The notes: generated by a model not told the origin, from the sequence alone. Positions 1-8,338 are shown, counted from the first letter of the stretch. The stretch: 44,952 nucleotides of DNA from Flavobacteriales bacterium (GCA_027065715.1 JAMONO010000045.1:1-44952); one strand, 5' to 3'. Translations and numbers: made by a program.

Positions 1-2
1 AA

Positions 3-1808
3 AATGTAAATAGTGCAAAATTGGTAGAGTTATACCAAAAACAATATAAGGATATCAGCTTAAATAAATTATTACCTGTTTCGATAAGACAAGCGTCAAA
101 AACAAAACAATTGGCAGATAATTATTTGAAGCACAAAACCATAGATTATATCAACACTCGAATAAAGGATTTAATAAATTTTCTTGAAGAAAATCAACAA
201 AAAGCCAAACCTTGGAAATATGCTTCCAAAAGAAAAATAGATGTAATATTACATTATTTGCACTACAAATTGCTCTATGATGTGTATATCAACCGGATTG
301 ATTTGGAAGAATATAATATGCCCGAAGATTATATCCGCCATAAATTTTTTAATATGAATACGTATGGCATTGCTCGTCAATATTTCAGATACTTTGGCAG
401 GTATGAAAACAATACTATTGATGAAGTGGAACAAAAAGCAAAAGAATTTGTATCGAAAACAGCCGTGGAACAATTAAAAGAAGATTACAAGCATTTGTTT
501 GATTATATAGCCCAAGGCATAAAATACAGCAAGAGCTTGGAAGATATCTTTCAATGGGTGGCGGATAGACAAATACGTGATTTAAAGGAAAATATTCATT
601 CCTTTGATCAACATGATTTCTCTCATTGGATGAAAGTTTTTAAAATTAATGATATTTCTACACCGGAACATGTAGATAAACTTTTGGATAATTTTTATGT
701 CCGAAGTTTTGCTTTGCCGGCTGACATTATTTCGTTGAAAAAAATATTTAAAGAAGAATGGCAACAATATAAAACCAAAAAAGAAGCGGAATTACAAGAA
801 AGAAAAAAAACGGCTTCCAATTTGAAAGACAAGAGTTACACATTTAATTATACCGATTATGCTTTCATAAGAGATTACTTATCAAATATTGATCCACCTA
901 ATACGAATATAGATTACATTTTTAAGGTGATTTTAAACAACAAGAAGCAAAAACCCACCGTTTACCGGCACTTGCTCAAACTGAAAACAGAAGAATTGGT
1001 TATGTGGAACATTGCCAAAACCTATTGGAAAAAAGCTAATGGTAAAGACTATTTGGCTTCACAGCTAAAAGGGAATGAAAAAAGTAAATATTTTATGGAT
1101 TATTGCTCTTTTAATAAGGTGTATAACCATGATTTAACCTATAAAATTACTATCGACGAAAAATTTTGGCATCAAAAGAATATTCATAAGTTTAGAGACA
1201 GTTATAATTTATTACCTGAAAACGATAAAACCATAAGTTTTACCATAAAAGTTCCGGCTCGCAAGTATGATAATAAACTTTTATCGGTAGAAACCGAATT
1301 GATAAAAGAATACGTGTTATGGCATCATTTGAAGACTTTGCTTGATACAGACAAGTTGCCTGAAAAATACAGGCATAAAGAATTTAGAGGCAGATTTTTC
1401 AATTTGAATAATTATGAAGATTTGATGAAAATGGTTCACAAAGAGTTGATACAATCCGTTACGGATATATTCCAAGTTTTGCGGGCTGAAAAACGCATTG
1501 TTGACAGCGATATAAATTATTTTATGCAGTTGTTGGAAAATAAATATAAAGATGTAAGTCCTATAACCGATTTTTATCTGACTATAACCGATAAAAAAGA
1601 TAAGCCGTATGACAGTAAATTATTTGAAGAGATTTTGAAAAAAGCCAATGAAACAACCCGCGAAGCCATAAAAGATTATATGATTAACTATCGTAATTAT
1701 GCTTTGCATTATCAATTACAAGATCCGGTAAGGAAAAAATGGATTTTAGATTTCCTAAATTTGATAAACGAAGGTATACTTGATGGTGAATTTTATACCA
1801 ATACTTAA
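3..1808 (+). CDS. Cas13-like type VI CRISPR effector, C-terminal part (runs off left edge)
   Basis: The frame is open back to base 3, so the true start lies outside the window; the TTG at 21 is only the first possible start inside it. About 600 residues are visible. They are Lys/Tyr/Asn-rich and helical-looking, with no signal peptide or membrane segment. The one clear motif is RNYALH (Arg codon 1692-1694, His codon 1707-1709), an R-X4-H HEPN RNase motif 32-37 residues before the stop. Cas13 proteins are known to carry two HEPN domains, the second near the C terminus; the first would lie upstream here. No RuvC or HNH signature was seen. Two CRISPR arrays start 126 bases downstream on the same strand. 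I infer an RNA-guided RNA-cleaving effector. Subtype is unresolved: the RNY..H[FY] context recalls Cas13a, while the short tail and the second array recall Cas13b. Another HEPN protein is possible. Confidence 0.62.
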   Translation, partial: NVNSAKLVELYQKQYKDISLNKLLPVSIRQASKTKQLADNYLKHKTIDYINTRIKDLINFLEENQQKAKPWKYASKRKIDVILHYLHYKLLYDVYINRIDLEEYNMPEDYIRHKFFNMNTYGIARQYFRYFGRYENNTIDEVEQKAKEFVSKTAVEQLKEDYKHLFDYIAQGIKYSKSLEDIFQWVADRQIRDLKENIHSFDQHDFSHWMKVFKINDISTPEHVDKLLDNFYVRSFALPADIISLKKIFKEEWQQYKTKKEAELQERKKTASNLKDKSYTFNYTDYAFIRDYLSNIDPPNTNIDYIFKVILNNKKQKPTVYRHLLKLKTEELVMWNIAKTYWKKANGKDYLASQLKGNEKSKYFMDYCSFNKVYNHDLTYKITIDEKFWHQKNIHKFRDSYNLLPENDKTISFTIKVPARKYDNKLLSVETELIKEYVLWHHLKTLLDTDKLPEKYRHKEFRGRFFNLNNYEDLMKMVHKELIQSVTDIFQVLRAEKRIVDSDINYFMQLLENKYKDVSPITDFYLTITDKKDKPYDSKLFEEILKKANETTREAIKDYMINYRNYALHYQLQDPVRKKWILDFLNLINEGILDGEFYTNT

Positions 1809-1933
1809 ATGTTGGTGCAATTTAAATTGTTCATTGACATCACCGAAAAAATATCAAATGCACAATAAAGGCTTGAGACTTACAATATTTTTCATATAAC
1901 AAACTGATTTTTAATAAATTATAAATAGATAGG
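1809..1933 (+). promoter_or_regulatory. Putative leader of CRISPR array 1
   Basis: This 125-base AT-rich stretch lies between the effector stop and the first repeat. The damaged repeat of array 1 is its last one (at 2455), which by the usual rule puts the leader on this side. No exact TAnnTTTG element was found, so the array may be read through from the effector gene or use a weaker promoter. Confidence 0.4.
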
Positions 1934-2455
1934 GTTTAAGTAGCCTTATAATTGATAGGTCAGTAAAACTTTAACTGCATCAAGTACTTCATCTATTCTA
2001 GTTTAAGTAGCCTTATAATTGATAGGTCAGTAAAACTTCGAGTATTGTTTCCCCGGCTTTCGTTCCACTGTTTAAGTAGCCTTATAATTGATAGGTCAGT
2101 AAAACGTTAATTCTGCGTTAAAAATAAATTGTTTCATTTGTTTAAGTAGCCTTATAATTGATAGGTCAGTAAAACTGTCCAAGTAAGTTGTACACCTTAA
2201 CAGAACTAGTTTAAGTAGCCTTATAATTGATAGGTCAGTAAAACTGTTTTCTTCGCCAGAGTCAGAAGAATTACCTCCGGTTTAAGTAGCCTTATAATTG
2301 ATAGGTCAGTAAAACTGAGAATAATACCCCTGCAGTTGATCTCTTATAAGTTTAAGTAGCCTTATAATTGATAGGTCAGTAAAACCATATGTACCAGTGC
2401 GTATTCTGTTAAGTGCATTGTTTAAGTAGCCTTATAATTGATAGGTCAGTAAAAT
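1934..2455 (+). CRISPR. CRISPR array 1: eight 36-base repeats, seven spacers
   Basis: Repeats start at 1934, 2001, 2070, 2140, 2209, 2280, 2350 and 2420. Each begins GTTTAAGTAGCC and ends GGTCAGTAAAAC. The first seven are identical and the last ends in T instead of C. Spacers are 31, 33, 34, 33, 35, 34 and 34 bases and all differ. Inside the repeat, CCTTAT can pair with ATAGG around an AATTG loop with one bulged T, and the ends GTTT and AAAC can pair. The terminal change and the position downstream of the effector suggest transcription to the right. Array status is certain; the link to the upstream effector is inferred from proximity. Confidence 0.97.
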
Positions 2456-2557
2456 TGAAAAAATGAATAATTTTTTATAGAATACGGAGATATTATTGTA
2501 TTTTTGCGCGATTTTTTTGTTCTAATTATTTGATAACCAATTAAATATCTATGTTGC
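2456..2557 (+). promoter_or_regulatory. Inter-array gap with a promoter element (leader of array 2)
   Basis: The 102 bases between the arrays contain TATTTTTG at 2499-2506, matching the Bacteroidota -7 element TAnnTTTG, 51 bases before the first repeat of array 2. A run of T around 2471-2476 sits where the -33 element would be but is not an exact TTTG. Together with the degenerate final repeat of array 2, this suggests a leader that drives array 2 to the right. Confidence 0.5.
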
Positions 2558-3054
2558 GTTGTAGTAGCTCGATATTTGAAGGGTAAAAACAACTAATGAC
2601 CGGTTACGGCTTGCAGATTTCAGTTGTAGTAGCTCGATATTTGAAGGGTAAAAACAACTAAACTGGTAATGTTACCGCCAAAATCAAAGTTGTAGTAGCT
2701 CGATATTTGAAGGGTAAAAACAACTCTGACGATGTGCAAGCACAATCTTCCATAGTTGTAGTAGCTCGATATTTGAAGGGTAAAAACAACTCTGACGATG
2801 TGCAAGCACAATCTTCCATAGTTGTAGTAGCTCGATATTTGAAGGGTAAAAACAACTAATCCTTGTGCGTCTTTTGGTGCTGTATCGTTGTAGTAGCTCG
2901 ATATTTGAAGGGTAAAAACAACTTAGTTGAATAAGCATAGGTGAAATTTCCAGTTGTAGTAGCTCGATATTTGAAGGGTAAAAACAACACACGCAGCAAC
3001 TTCGCTAACACAGGAATTGTTGTAGTAGCTCGATATTTGAAGGGTAAAAACAAT
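2558..3054 (+). CRISPR. CRISPR array 2: eight 36-base type VI-B-like repeats, seven spacers
   Basis: Repeats start at 2558, 2623, 2689, 2755, 2821, 2887, 2953 and 3019. Each begins GTTGTAGTAGCTCG and ends GAAGGGTAAAAACAAC; the last ends in AAT. Spacers are 29 bases (first) and 30 bases (the rest). Spacers 3 (2725-2754) and 4 (2791-2820) are identical. The GTTG/CAAC ends, the TTTGAAGGGT core and the 30-base spacers fit published Cas13b (type VI-B) repeats, where the repeat sits 3' of the spacer in the crRNA. The subtype call rests on remembered repeats, not on a search. Confidence 0.97.
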
Positions 3055-3099
3055 TGATTATAATTCATCATTCTTTCTTCATTCATGGACAAAAACATT

Positions 3100-3131
3100 T
3101 TTGTCGGAACTATTGTTATTGTGTATCTTTG
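3100..3131 (+). promoter_or_regulatory. Bacteroidota promoter of the 2-hydroxyacid dehydrogenase
   Basis: TTTG at 3100-3103, a 20-base spacer and TATCTTTG at 3124-3131 match the Bacteroidota consensus TTTG-N19-21-TAnnTTTG. The start codon at 3149 follows at a sensible distance. Confidence 0.75.
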
Positions 3132-3148
3132 TATAAAAACTTTACAAT

Positions 3149-4093
3149 TTGAAAGTAATTCTATTAGATACCAATCACCCGTTACTTCTGCATGGACTTG
3201 TCGATTTGGGTTTTGAAGTGGACGAGGCTTATAAATTGTCAAAAACAGAAGTGAAAAAAATCATTCACGAGTATGACGGTATCATTATTCGTAGTCGGTT
3301 TCCGCTGGATAAAAATTTTTTGAAAAAAGCACTTAATTTGAAATTTATAGGCAGAGTAGGTGCCGGTTTGGAAAATATCGATGTGGATTTTGCTCGTGAG
3401 CAAGGTATTCGACTTTTCAATGCCCCCGAAGGCAATCGCAATGCCGTAGGCGAACACACTTTGGGATTGATATTGAATTTGTTCAACAAAATATGTAGTG
3501 CCGACAAAGAGGTACATAGCGGAATTTGGAGGCGTGAAGAAAACAGAGGCGTAGAATTGGACGGCAAAACCGTCGGTATCATCGGTTATGGCAATATGGG
3601 TAAAGCTTTTGCCAAAAAACTACGCGGTTTTGAGGTGGAAGTATTGGCGTATGACATTAAAGAAAATGTTGGTGATGAATTTGCACGGCAAGTTAGTTTG
3701 AACGAATTGTTTGAAAAAGCCGACATACTCAGTTTGCATGTACCGCAAACCGAACTGACCCGTAAAATGATAAATACGGATTTTATCGGGCGTTTTCATA
3801 AGAATTTTTGGCTTATCAACACCGCACGTGGCAGTGTGGTGGATACCGCCGCATTGGTGCAAGCTCTTAAAAGCGGGAAAATTATAGGTGCCGGTTTAGA
3901 TGTATTGGAATACGAAAAATCATCTTTTGAAAATATGTTTGAAAACAACAATCTTCCAATCGATTTTCAAGAACTGATGTTATTGCCCAACGTGATAGTA
4001 ACGCCGCATGTAGCCGGTTGGACGCAGGAGAGTAAAAAAAAATTGGCACAAGTTATTTTGGATAAAATTCGTATGTTTGTTACCGGAAAATGA
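3149..4093 (+). CDS. D-isomer-specific 2-hydroxyacid dehydrogenase
   Basis: A 314-residue NAD-dependent oxidoreductase of the D-2-hydroxyacid dehydrogenase family, which interconverts 2-hydroxy and 2-keto acids in the cytosol. The Rossmann motif GYGNMG is at residues 146-151. Arg227 (NTARGS) and His287 (TPHVAG) fit the catalytic Arg and His of the family. The start is TTG at 3149: it gives the normal N terminus MKVILLD and lies 17 bases after a strong -7 element. The PhnA-like gene follows on the same strand. The substrate cannot be read from the sequence; 3-phosphoglycerate or a similar acid is possible. Confidence 0.88.
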   Translation: MKVILLDTNHPLLLHGLVDLGFEVDEAYKLSKTEVKKIIHEYDGIIIRSRFPLDKNFLKKALNLKFIGRVGAGLENIDVDFAREQGIRLFNAPEGNRNAVGEHTLGLILNLFNKICSADKEVHSGIWRREENRGVELDGKTVGIIGYGNMGKAFAKKLRGFEVEVLAYDIKENVGDEFARQVSLNELFEKADILSLHVPQTELTRKMINTDFIGRFHKNFWLINTARGSVVDTAALVQALKSGKIIGAGLDVLEYEKSSFENMFENNNLPIDFQELMLLPNVIVTPHVAGWTQESKKKLAQVILDKIRMFVTGK

Positions 4094-4254
4094 AAGTGTC
4101 AGTCCTACGAATCCGCACGTGGGGAAGCGGTGTAATCTTATCAATTATAGCAGTAGATTTTTCGCCCGTTCCTGACTTTGAAATGACAAATTCATCAATT
4201 CAACGATTCATCTCGAAACATCGGGACATCGTTCATCAGATAATCAATAAATAT

Positions 4255-4827
4255 ATGAAACCCGACAAAAAATTATTAGAAAGGAGCCAACACCGATGCG
4301 AATTGTGTGGCAGTAACAAAGATTTACAAGTTTATGTAGTAGAACCGGCTAATCACCCCGACAACCAAATGGTGATTTGTGCCGCATGCAATGATCAAAT
4401 AGCAAATCCCGAAACCATGGAGGTCAATCATTGGCGGTGTTTAAACGAAAGTATGTGGAGTGAAGTGCCTGCGGTGCAAGTAATGGCTTGGCGTTTGCTG
4501 CATCGTTTAAAATACAAGGCGGATTGGGCACAAGATTTAATCGACATGATGTATCTCGACGAAGAAACCCAAGCCTGGGCGGAGGCTACCGGTGAAGGTA
4601 ATGAAGAAGAAAAAATTATTCATAAGGATAGTAACGGAGCCGTATTGCAAAATGGCGATAATGTGGTGTTAATCAAAGACTTGAAAGTTTCCGGTGGCGG
4701 ATTTACCGCCAAAAGAGGCACCGCAGTCAGACGGATATCATTGGTGCATGACAATCCCGAACAGATTGAAGGTAGAGTAGAAGGACAACAAATAGTTATT
4801 TTAACCAAGTATGTTAAAAAGATATGA
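4255..4827 (+). CDS. PhnA-like zinc-ribbon domain protein
   Basis: A 190-residue protein. An N-terminal zinc ribbon has CELC and CAAC cysteine pairs, a middle segment contains NHWRCLNESMWSEVPAVQV, and the C-terminal PhnA domain contains KDSNG, VLIKDLKV and GQQIVILTKYVKK. This is the layout of Bacteroidota PhnA-domain proteins (related to E. coli YjdM), whose role is not well defined; the old link to phosphonate use is not supported here. The ATG at 4255 (MKPDKKLLERS) gives the usual family N terminus. In-frame ATGs at 4183 and 4090 exist, and the one at 4090 overlaps the previous stop as ATGA, but the extra residues look unlike the family. Confidence 0.8.
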   Translation: MKPDKKLLERSQHRCELCGSNKDLQVYVVEPANHPDNQMVICAACNDQIANPETMEVNHWRCLNESMWSEVPAVQVMAWRLLHRLKYKADWAQDLIDMMYLDEETQAWAEATGEGNEEEKIIHKDSNGAVLQNGDNVVLIKDLKVSGGGFTAKRGTAVRRISLVHDNPEQIEGRVEGQQIVILTKYVKKI

Positions 4828-4913
4828 AATAGAGCCATATAACTTGATGCGTCATACCAAATTATTAATCGATTGGGTATAAAAAAACATGCCTATCGGA
4901 AAACAATAAAAAA

Positions 4914-4941
4914 GGCGGTTCGCATTGCGAACCGCCTTTTT
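4914..4941. terminator. Bidirectional intrinsic terminator
   Basis: A perfect 10-base-pair stem (4914-4923 with 4927-4936) has a 3-base loop, with T-runs on the right and A-runs on the left. It sits between the convergent PhnA-like and Hsp20 genes and can serve both. Confidence 0.9.
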
Positions 4942-4959
4942 ATAATCCGTTTATCACGA

Positions 4960-5391
4960 TTATGATACTTGGATTTTTTTCACTTTCTTTTGTTCTTCTT
5001 CCCGTTTCGGTATTTTGATACTCAATACACCGTTTTGATAAGTAGCTTTAATTTTTTCTACATCAAATATTTTTTCGGGAATGGTAAATGAACGTTGAAA
5101 ATTTTCGTATCCGAACTCTTTTTTGACAAAATTGGTTCCTTCTTCGAGTTTTTCGACTTCTTTGTGAGCCGAAATGGTCAAAGTATTATCTTCAACACTT
5201 ATTTCAAAATCTTTTTTGCTCAATCCGGGAGCAGCTACATCGATTACAACCTCTTCGTTATTTTCCTTAATGTTTACAGAAGGAACAACATCGGTGGTTT
5301 TGTTGTCGAATTTTGATAATTGATTGGTAAAAAATTCATCAAAGAATGACAAAATCGGATCGTTTATGGGTTTTCTTACTACTGGTTTCAT
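4960..5391 (-). CDS. Hsp20 / alpha-crystallin small heat-shock protein
   Basis: A 143-residue cytosolic small heat-shock chaperone that holds unfolding proteins. The alpha-crystallin domain covers about residues 38-130, with PSVNIKEN, VDVAAPGLSKKDFEI, and near the end NGVLSIKIPK, the family's G-V-L signature. Length is normal for a bacterial Hsp20. It is a single-gene unit read leftward from ATG 5391 into the shared terminator at 4914-4941. No CIRCE-like inverted repeat was noticed upstream. Confidence 0.93.
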   Translation of the reverse strand: MKPVVRKPINDPILSFFDEFFTNQLSKFDNKTTDVVPSVNIKENNEEVVIDVAAPGLSKKDFEISVEDNTLTISAHKEVEKLEEGTNFVKKEFGYENFQRSFTIPEKIFDVEKIKATYQNGVLSIKIPKREEEQKKVKKIQVS

Positions 5392-5536
5392 GGTATTTTA
5401 ATTTTTTATGGGTTAAACTCACTTTACCTTTATCAAATCAAATACCATAGTTTTTTTTCAATGTTTTTGGTTACAAATTGTCATTTTCGGGTGTCAATTT
5501 TTCATTTTTGACTGCAATTTTTACATAAATATGCAA

Positions 5537-7183
5537 TTATGTATATTTTCTTTTTCGATACATACTATAAGCCATACCGCTCAGGGCAATCAAAATCAAA
5601 GGGAATAATGTATTGATAAGTTGCCAAAAACGAAGTTCAGACATAAGCTTGTTTTGGTCGAGAAAACGCAGTTTTACTTCTTTGTTTTTCAGGCTGATAA
5701 CACCGGTTTTGTCCATTAAATAATCAATGGCATTTAACAAAAATTGTTTGTTGTCATACTTCATTTTGCTCCATTTGTCATAGCCCAGTTCCAGAGGTTG
5801 CCCTTTGTCGGTTTGGTTTTTGACAATATCACCGTCGGATATGACAATAAGGGCACTTTGTCCTTCGTCCAAGGCTTTATTAACAGGTATGGGTTTGATG
5901 CGGTGGTTATATGCCGATTTGATTTTTCCTTCGAGTAAGACTCCGAAAATTTGTTTACCGGCGGTGTATAAGTTTAAATCGGGTTTTTTGCCTATTTCGT
6001 CAAAATTTATTTCTGTCGGAACACCTACCAATCGGGTTTTGGGCGAACTGTTTAAGAGTATGGTTTTGTGCGTCGGGTTTTTTAGCGTATCTATCGGACT
6101 GACAAAATCAAGCATCACCATTTCCAGATTTTTGCCTATGGGGTGATTTTTTACAGGTTGTGCCAGCGGGCTGTAAAACCATGGAAATTGTTCTAACTGT
6201 GGGCGCTTGCCGACTTGTCCCACCTTTAAAACCACAGGTGCTGCAATAATATCTTTGACCAATTTCGGACTGATACGAACTCCATAAGCAAAAAGCATAT
6301 CGGTAAGATTTAGTTCGGCATTAAGCGCATAGGTTTTGCCTCTATACATTAAAGTATCTTTGTGGGCTTTGACGGCATCTATTAACAGCAACAAACGACC
6401 GCCGTTCATCAAAAACTGGTCTAATACAAATTTTTCTTTTTCGGTAAATTTTTCGGTGGGTTTGGCTACGATAGCCAAATCGTAAGCTTGCAAATCTTTT
6501 AATGTTTTGATAGGATTGGTGGCAACGCTGTCTAAGGTGTAAGGTGCCAATCGGTATTTTTTGCCGGCATTTATCAAAAAATCGGCTATGTGCATATCGT
6601 CAAGTTCGCCATTGCCTTTGATAACGGCAATTTTTTGATTTTTTCGGGCATTCATCAATTTGATACCGTTGGCAAGAGCATATTCAAGGTTTTCGATACT
6701 TTTTTCAATTTGTTCTTCCATGTTTTGACTGTATGAATCGGTCAGTAGCGAAACGGGTATTTCTTTGTTATTTTGTTTGATGATTGCCCACGGAAAAATC
6801 ATGACTTGTTCCATTTTTCCGTTTTTTTGAAGGTTGATTTGTGCCGGTTGTAAGCCTTTGTCTATTAATTTATTAATATATTCGTTTCCTTTATTTAAGG
6901 GATTGATAAATACAAAATCAATTTGTTTGTTTTGTTGTCTAAAGTCTTTTAACAAGCTTTCGGTTTCGTTGGCTAATCGTTTAAAATACGAAGGAAAATC
7001 GCCTTTTAAAAAGACGATAATTTGCATGGGCTTTTCAACTTTTTTAACGACTTGAATCGAAGCATCGGACAGGGTGAAACGTTTGTCTTCCGTCATATCT
7101 ATTTTGTAGTCGAACAAATTAGATACAATGTTTACGATTAAGATACTTGCGATAACGAATAATATTTTTTTGTGGGTTTTCAA
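5537..7183 (-). CDS. gldG: GldG, gliding-motility ABC transporter auxiliary component
   Basis: A 548-residue GldG-family membrane protein. A membrane segment lies near residues 6-24, a long extracytoplasmic region begins DYKIDMTEDKRFTL, and a second membrane segment lies near the C terminus (about 518-538) before an RKRKY tail. In Flavobacterium johnsoniae GldA, GldF and GldG form an ABC transporter linked to gliding; GldG is the membrane-anchored auxiliary protein. The start is TTG at 7183, since a stop lies five codons upstream and the peptide MKTHKKILFVIASI is right for the family. It begins 12 bases after the dehydrogenase stop and is last in the operon. The usual gldF neighbour is separated by that dehydrogenase. 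Confidence 0.9.
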   Translation of the reverse strand: MKTHKKILFVIASILIVNIVSNLFDYKIDMTEDKRFTLSDASIQVVKKVEKPMQIIVFLKGDFPSYFKRLANETESLLKDFRQQNKQIDFVFINPLNKGNEYINKLIDKGLQPAQINLQKNGKMEQVMIFPWAIIKQNNKEIPVSLLTDSYSQNMEEQIEKSIENLEYALANGIKLMNARKNQKIAVIKGNGELDDMHIADFLINAGKKYRLAPYTLDSVATNPIKTLKDLQAYDLAIVAKPTEKFTEKEKFVLDQFLMNGGRLLLLIDAVKAHKDTLMYRGKTYALNAELNLTDMLFAYGVRISPKLVKDIIAAPVVLKVGQVGKRPQLEQFPWFYSPLAQPVKNHPIGKNLEMVMLDFVSPIDTLKNPTHKTILLNSSPKTRLVGVPTEINFDEIGKKPDLNLYTAGKQIFGVLLEGKIKSAYNHRIKPIPVNKALDEGQSALIVISDGDIVKNQTDKGQPLELGYDKWSKMKYDNKQFLLNAIDYLMDKTGVISLKNKEVKLRFLDQNKLMSELRFWQLINTLFPLILIALSGMAYSMYRKRKYT

Positions 7184-7195
7184 TTTTCGTTTTTT

Positions 7196-8338
7196 TTATA
7201 AATATCTGATAATGGTTTCGTAATCGGTTTCGTCCATATCGATGTACATACCGTTGGGACGATTGTTTTTCCACAAGTCAAGCAGTTTTGATTTGTCGTT
7301 TTCATTTAATCCCAGTTCGGCAAATCGGGTTGGTGCTTCAATAGATTTAAAAAAGTTTTCCATTATATTGATGGTTTGGTCGGCTGTTGTTTTTTTGCCG
7401 GTTAATAGAGTTCCCAAATATTCCAATCGGGTATCGATTTTGTAATACATAGCTTTCATCCAAGCCGGAAAAACGACCGACAAGGTTTGACCGTGCGGCG
7501 TGTCCCACAGCAGCGAAATATGGTGTGCCAAAGCATGTGTGCCCCAGTCGCCCGAAACGCTGCGTCCGTGCATGGTGGTTCCGTTTTCGGCAACGGTGGC
7601 GTTCCACATCATACGGGCACGCAGGTTGTAGTCGGTCAAATTGTTGAGCAAATTCGGTGCATAGTCCATAGCTTCCAAGATGTTGGAGGCTACAAAACGG
7701 TCGGAAAGCGGTGTATTGCCATTGGCAAAGTATGCTTCCAAGCTGTGTGCCACCAAATCGACAATACCGTTAATGGTTTGATTCTTGGGAACGCTAAGAG
7801 TAAATTCGGGATTAAGAAATGAAGCACGAGGATACATAAGCGGTGAAAAATATCCTATTTTTTCATTGGTTTGGTGATTTTGCAATACGGCTGCACCGTT
7901 CATTTCCGAGCCGGTTGCCGCCAAGGTAAGCACTACCCATAAAGGGATATTTCGAACGGGTTCTACTTTGCGTTTCATCAGTTGCCAGACATCTTGTTTG
8001 TTGGCGTAAGCCAAAGCTACCATTTTGGCGGTATCGATTACACTGCCGCCACCCAGCGCCAGCACCCCATCGATTTTTTCTTGCAAGGCTAATTGAACGG
8101 CTTTTTCGGCATCATCAACAACCGGATTGGGTTTGATACCGCTGTATTCTATGATTTTTTTGTTTGATGTTTGTAATATTTGTACTACTTGGTTGTAGTA
8201 TCCGTGTTTTTTGGCACTTTCTTTACCGGTTATCAACAAAACTTTTTTGCCGGTTTGTGCGAGTTCGTCGGGTAGTTTTTCCAAAGCTTTGTTGCCAAAA
8301 TATAATCGGGTTGGGTTATAAACGGTAAAATTTTCCAT
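7196..8338 (-). CDS. Iron-type alcohol dehydrogenase, YqhD/BdhA-like
   Basis: A 380-residue group III metal-dependent alcohol dehydrogenase, expected to reduce aldehydes with NAD(P)H in the cytosol. The coenzyme motif GGGS is at 96-99. Asp194, His198, His268 and His282 match in spacing the metal ligands known for E. coli YqhD (Asp194, His198, His267, His281). The ATG at 8338 overlaps the gldF stop as TAATG, suggesting translational coupling. A longer in-frame extension reaches 8758 but only mirrors gldF in another frame. Its place between gldF and gldG is unusual, because those two genes are normally adjacent. Function in gliding is not implied by the sequence. Confidence 0.92.
   Translation of the reverse strand: MENFTVYNPTRLYFGNKALEKLPDELAQTGKKVLLITGKESAKKHGYYNQVVQILQTSNKKIIEYSGIKPNPVVDDAEKAVQLALQEKIDGVLALGGGSVIDTAKMVALAYANKQDVWQLMKRKVEPVRNIPLWVVLTLAATGSEMNGAAVLQNHQTNEKIGYFSPLMYPRASFLNPEFTLSVPKNQTINGIVDLVAHSLEAYFANGNTPLSDRFVASNILEAMDYAPNLLNNLTDYNLRARMMWNATVAENGTTMHGRSVSGDWGTHALAHHISLLWDTPHGQTLSVVFPAWMKAMYYKIDTRLEYLGTLLTGKKTTADQTINIMENFFKSIEAPTRFAELGLNENDKSKLLDLWKNNRPNGMYIDMDETDYETIIRYL

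Noticed and set aside
3-1808. Effector as Cas9 or Cas12
   Set aside because: No RuvC or HNH motif is visible in the last 600 residues, repeats are 36 bases of type VI style, and the HEPN motif fits better.
1934-3054. Self-targeting spacers against genes in the window
   Set aside because: No clear match was found by eye; a proper search of the whole genome would be needed to claim it.
2620-3242. Several leftward reading frames of 63-128 codons across array 2
   Set aside because: They only translate the 36-base repeats and spacers; the protein repeats follow the array period.
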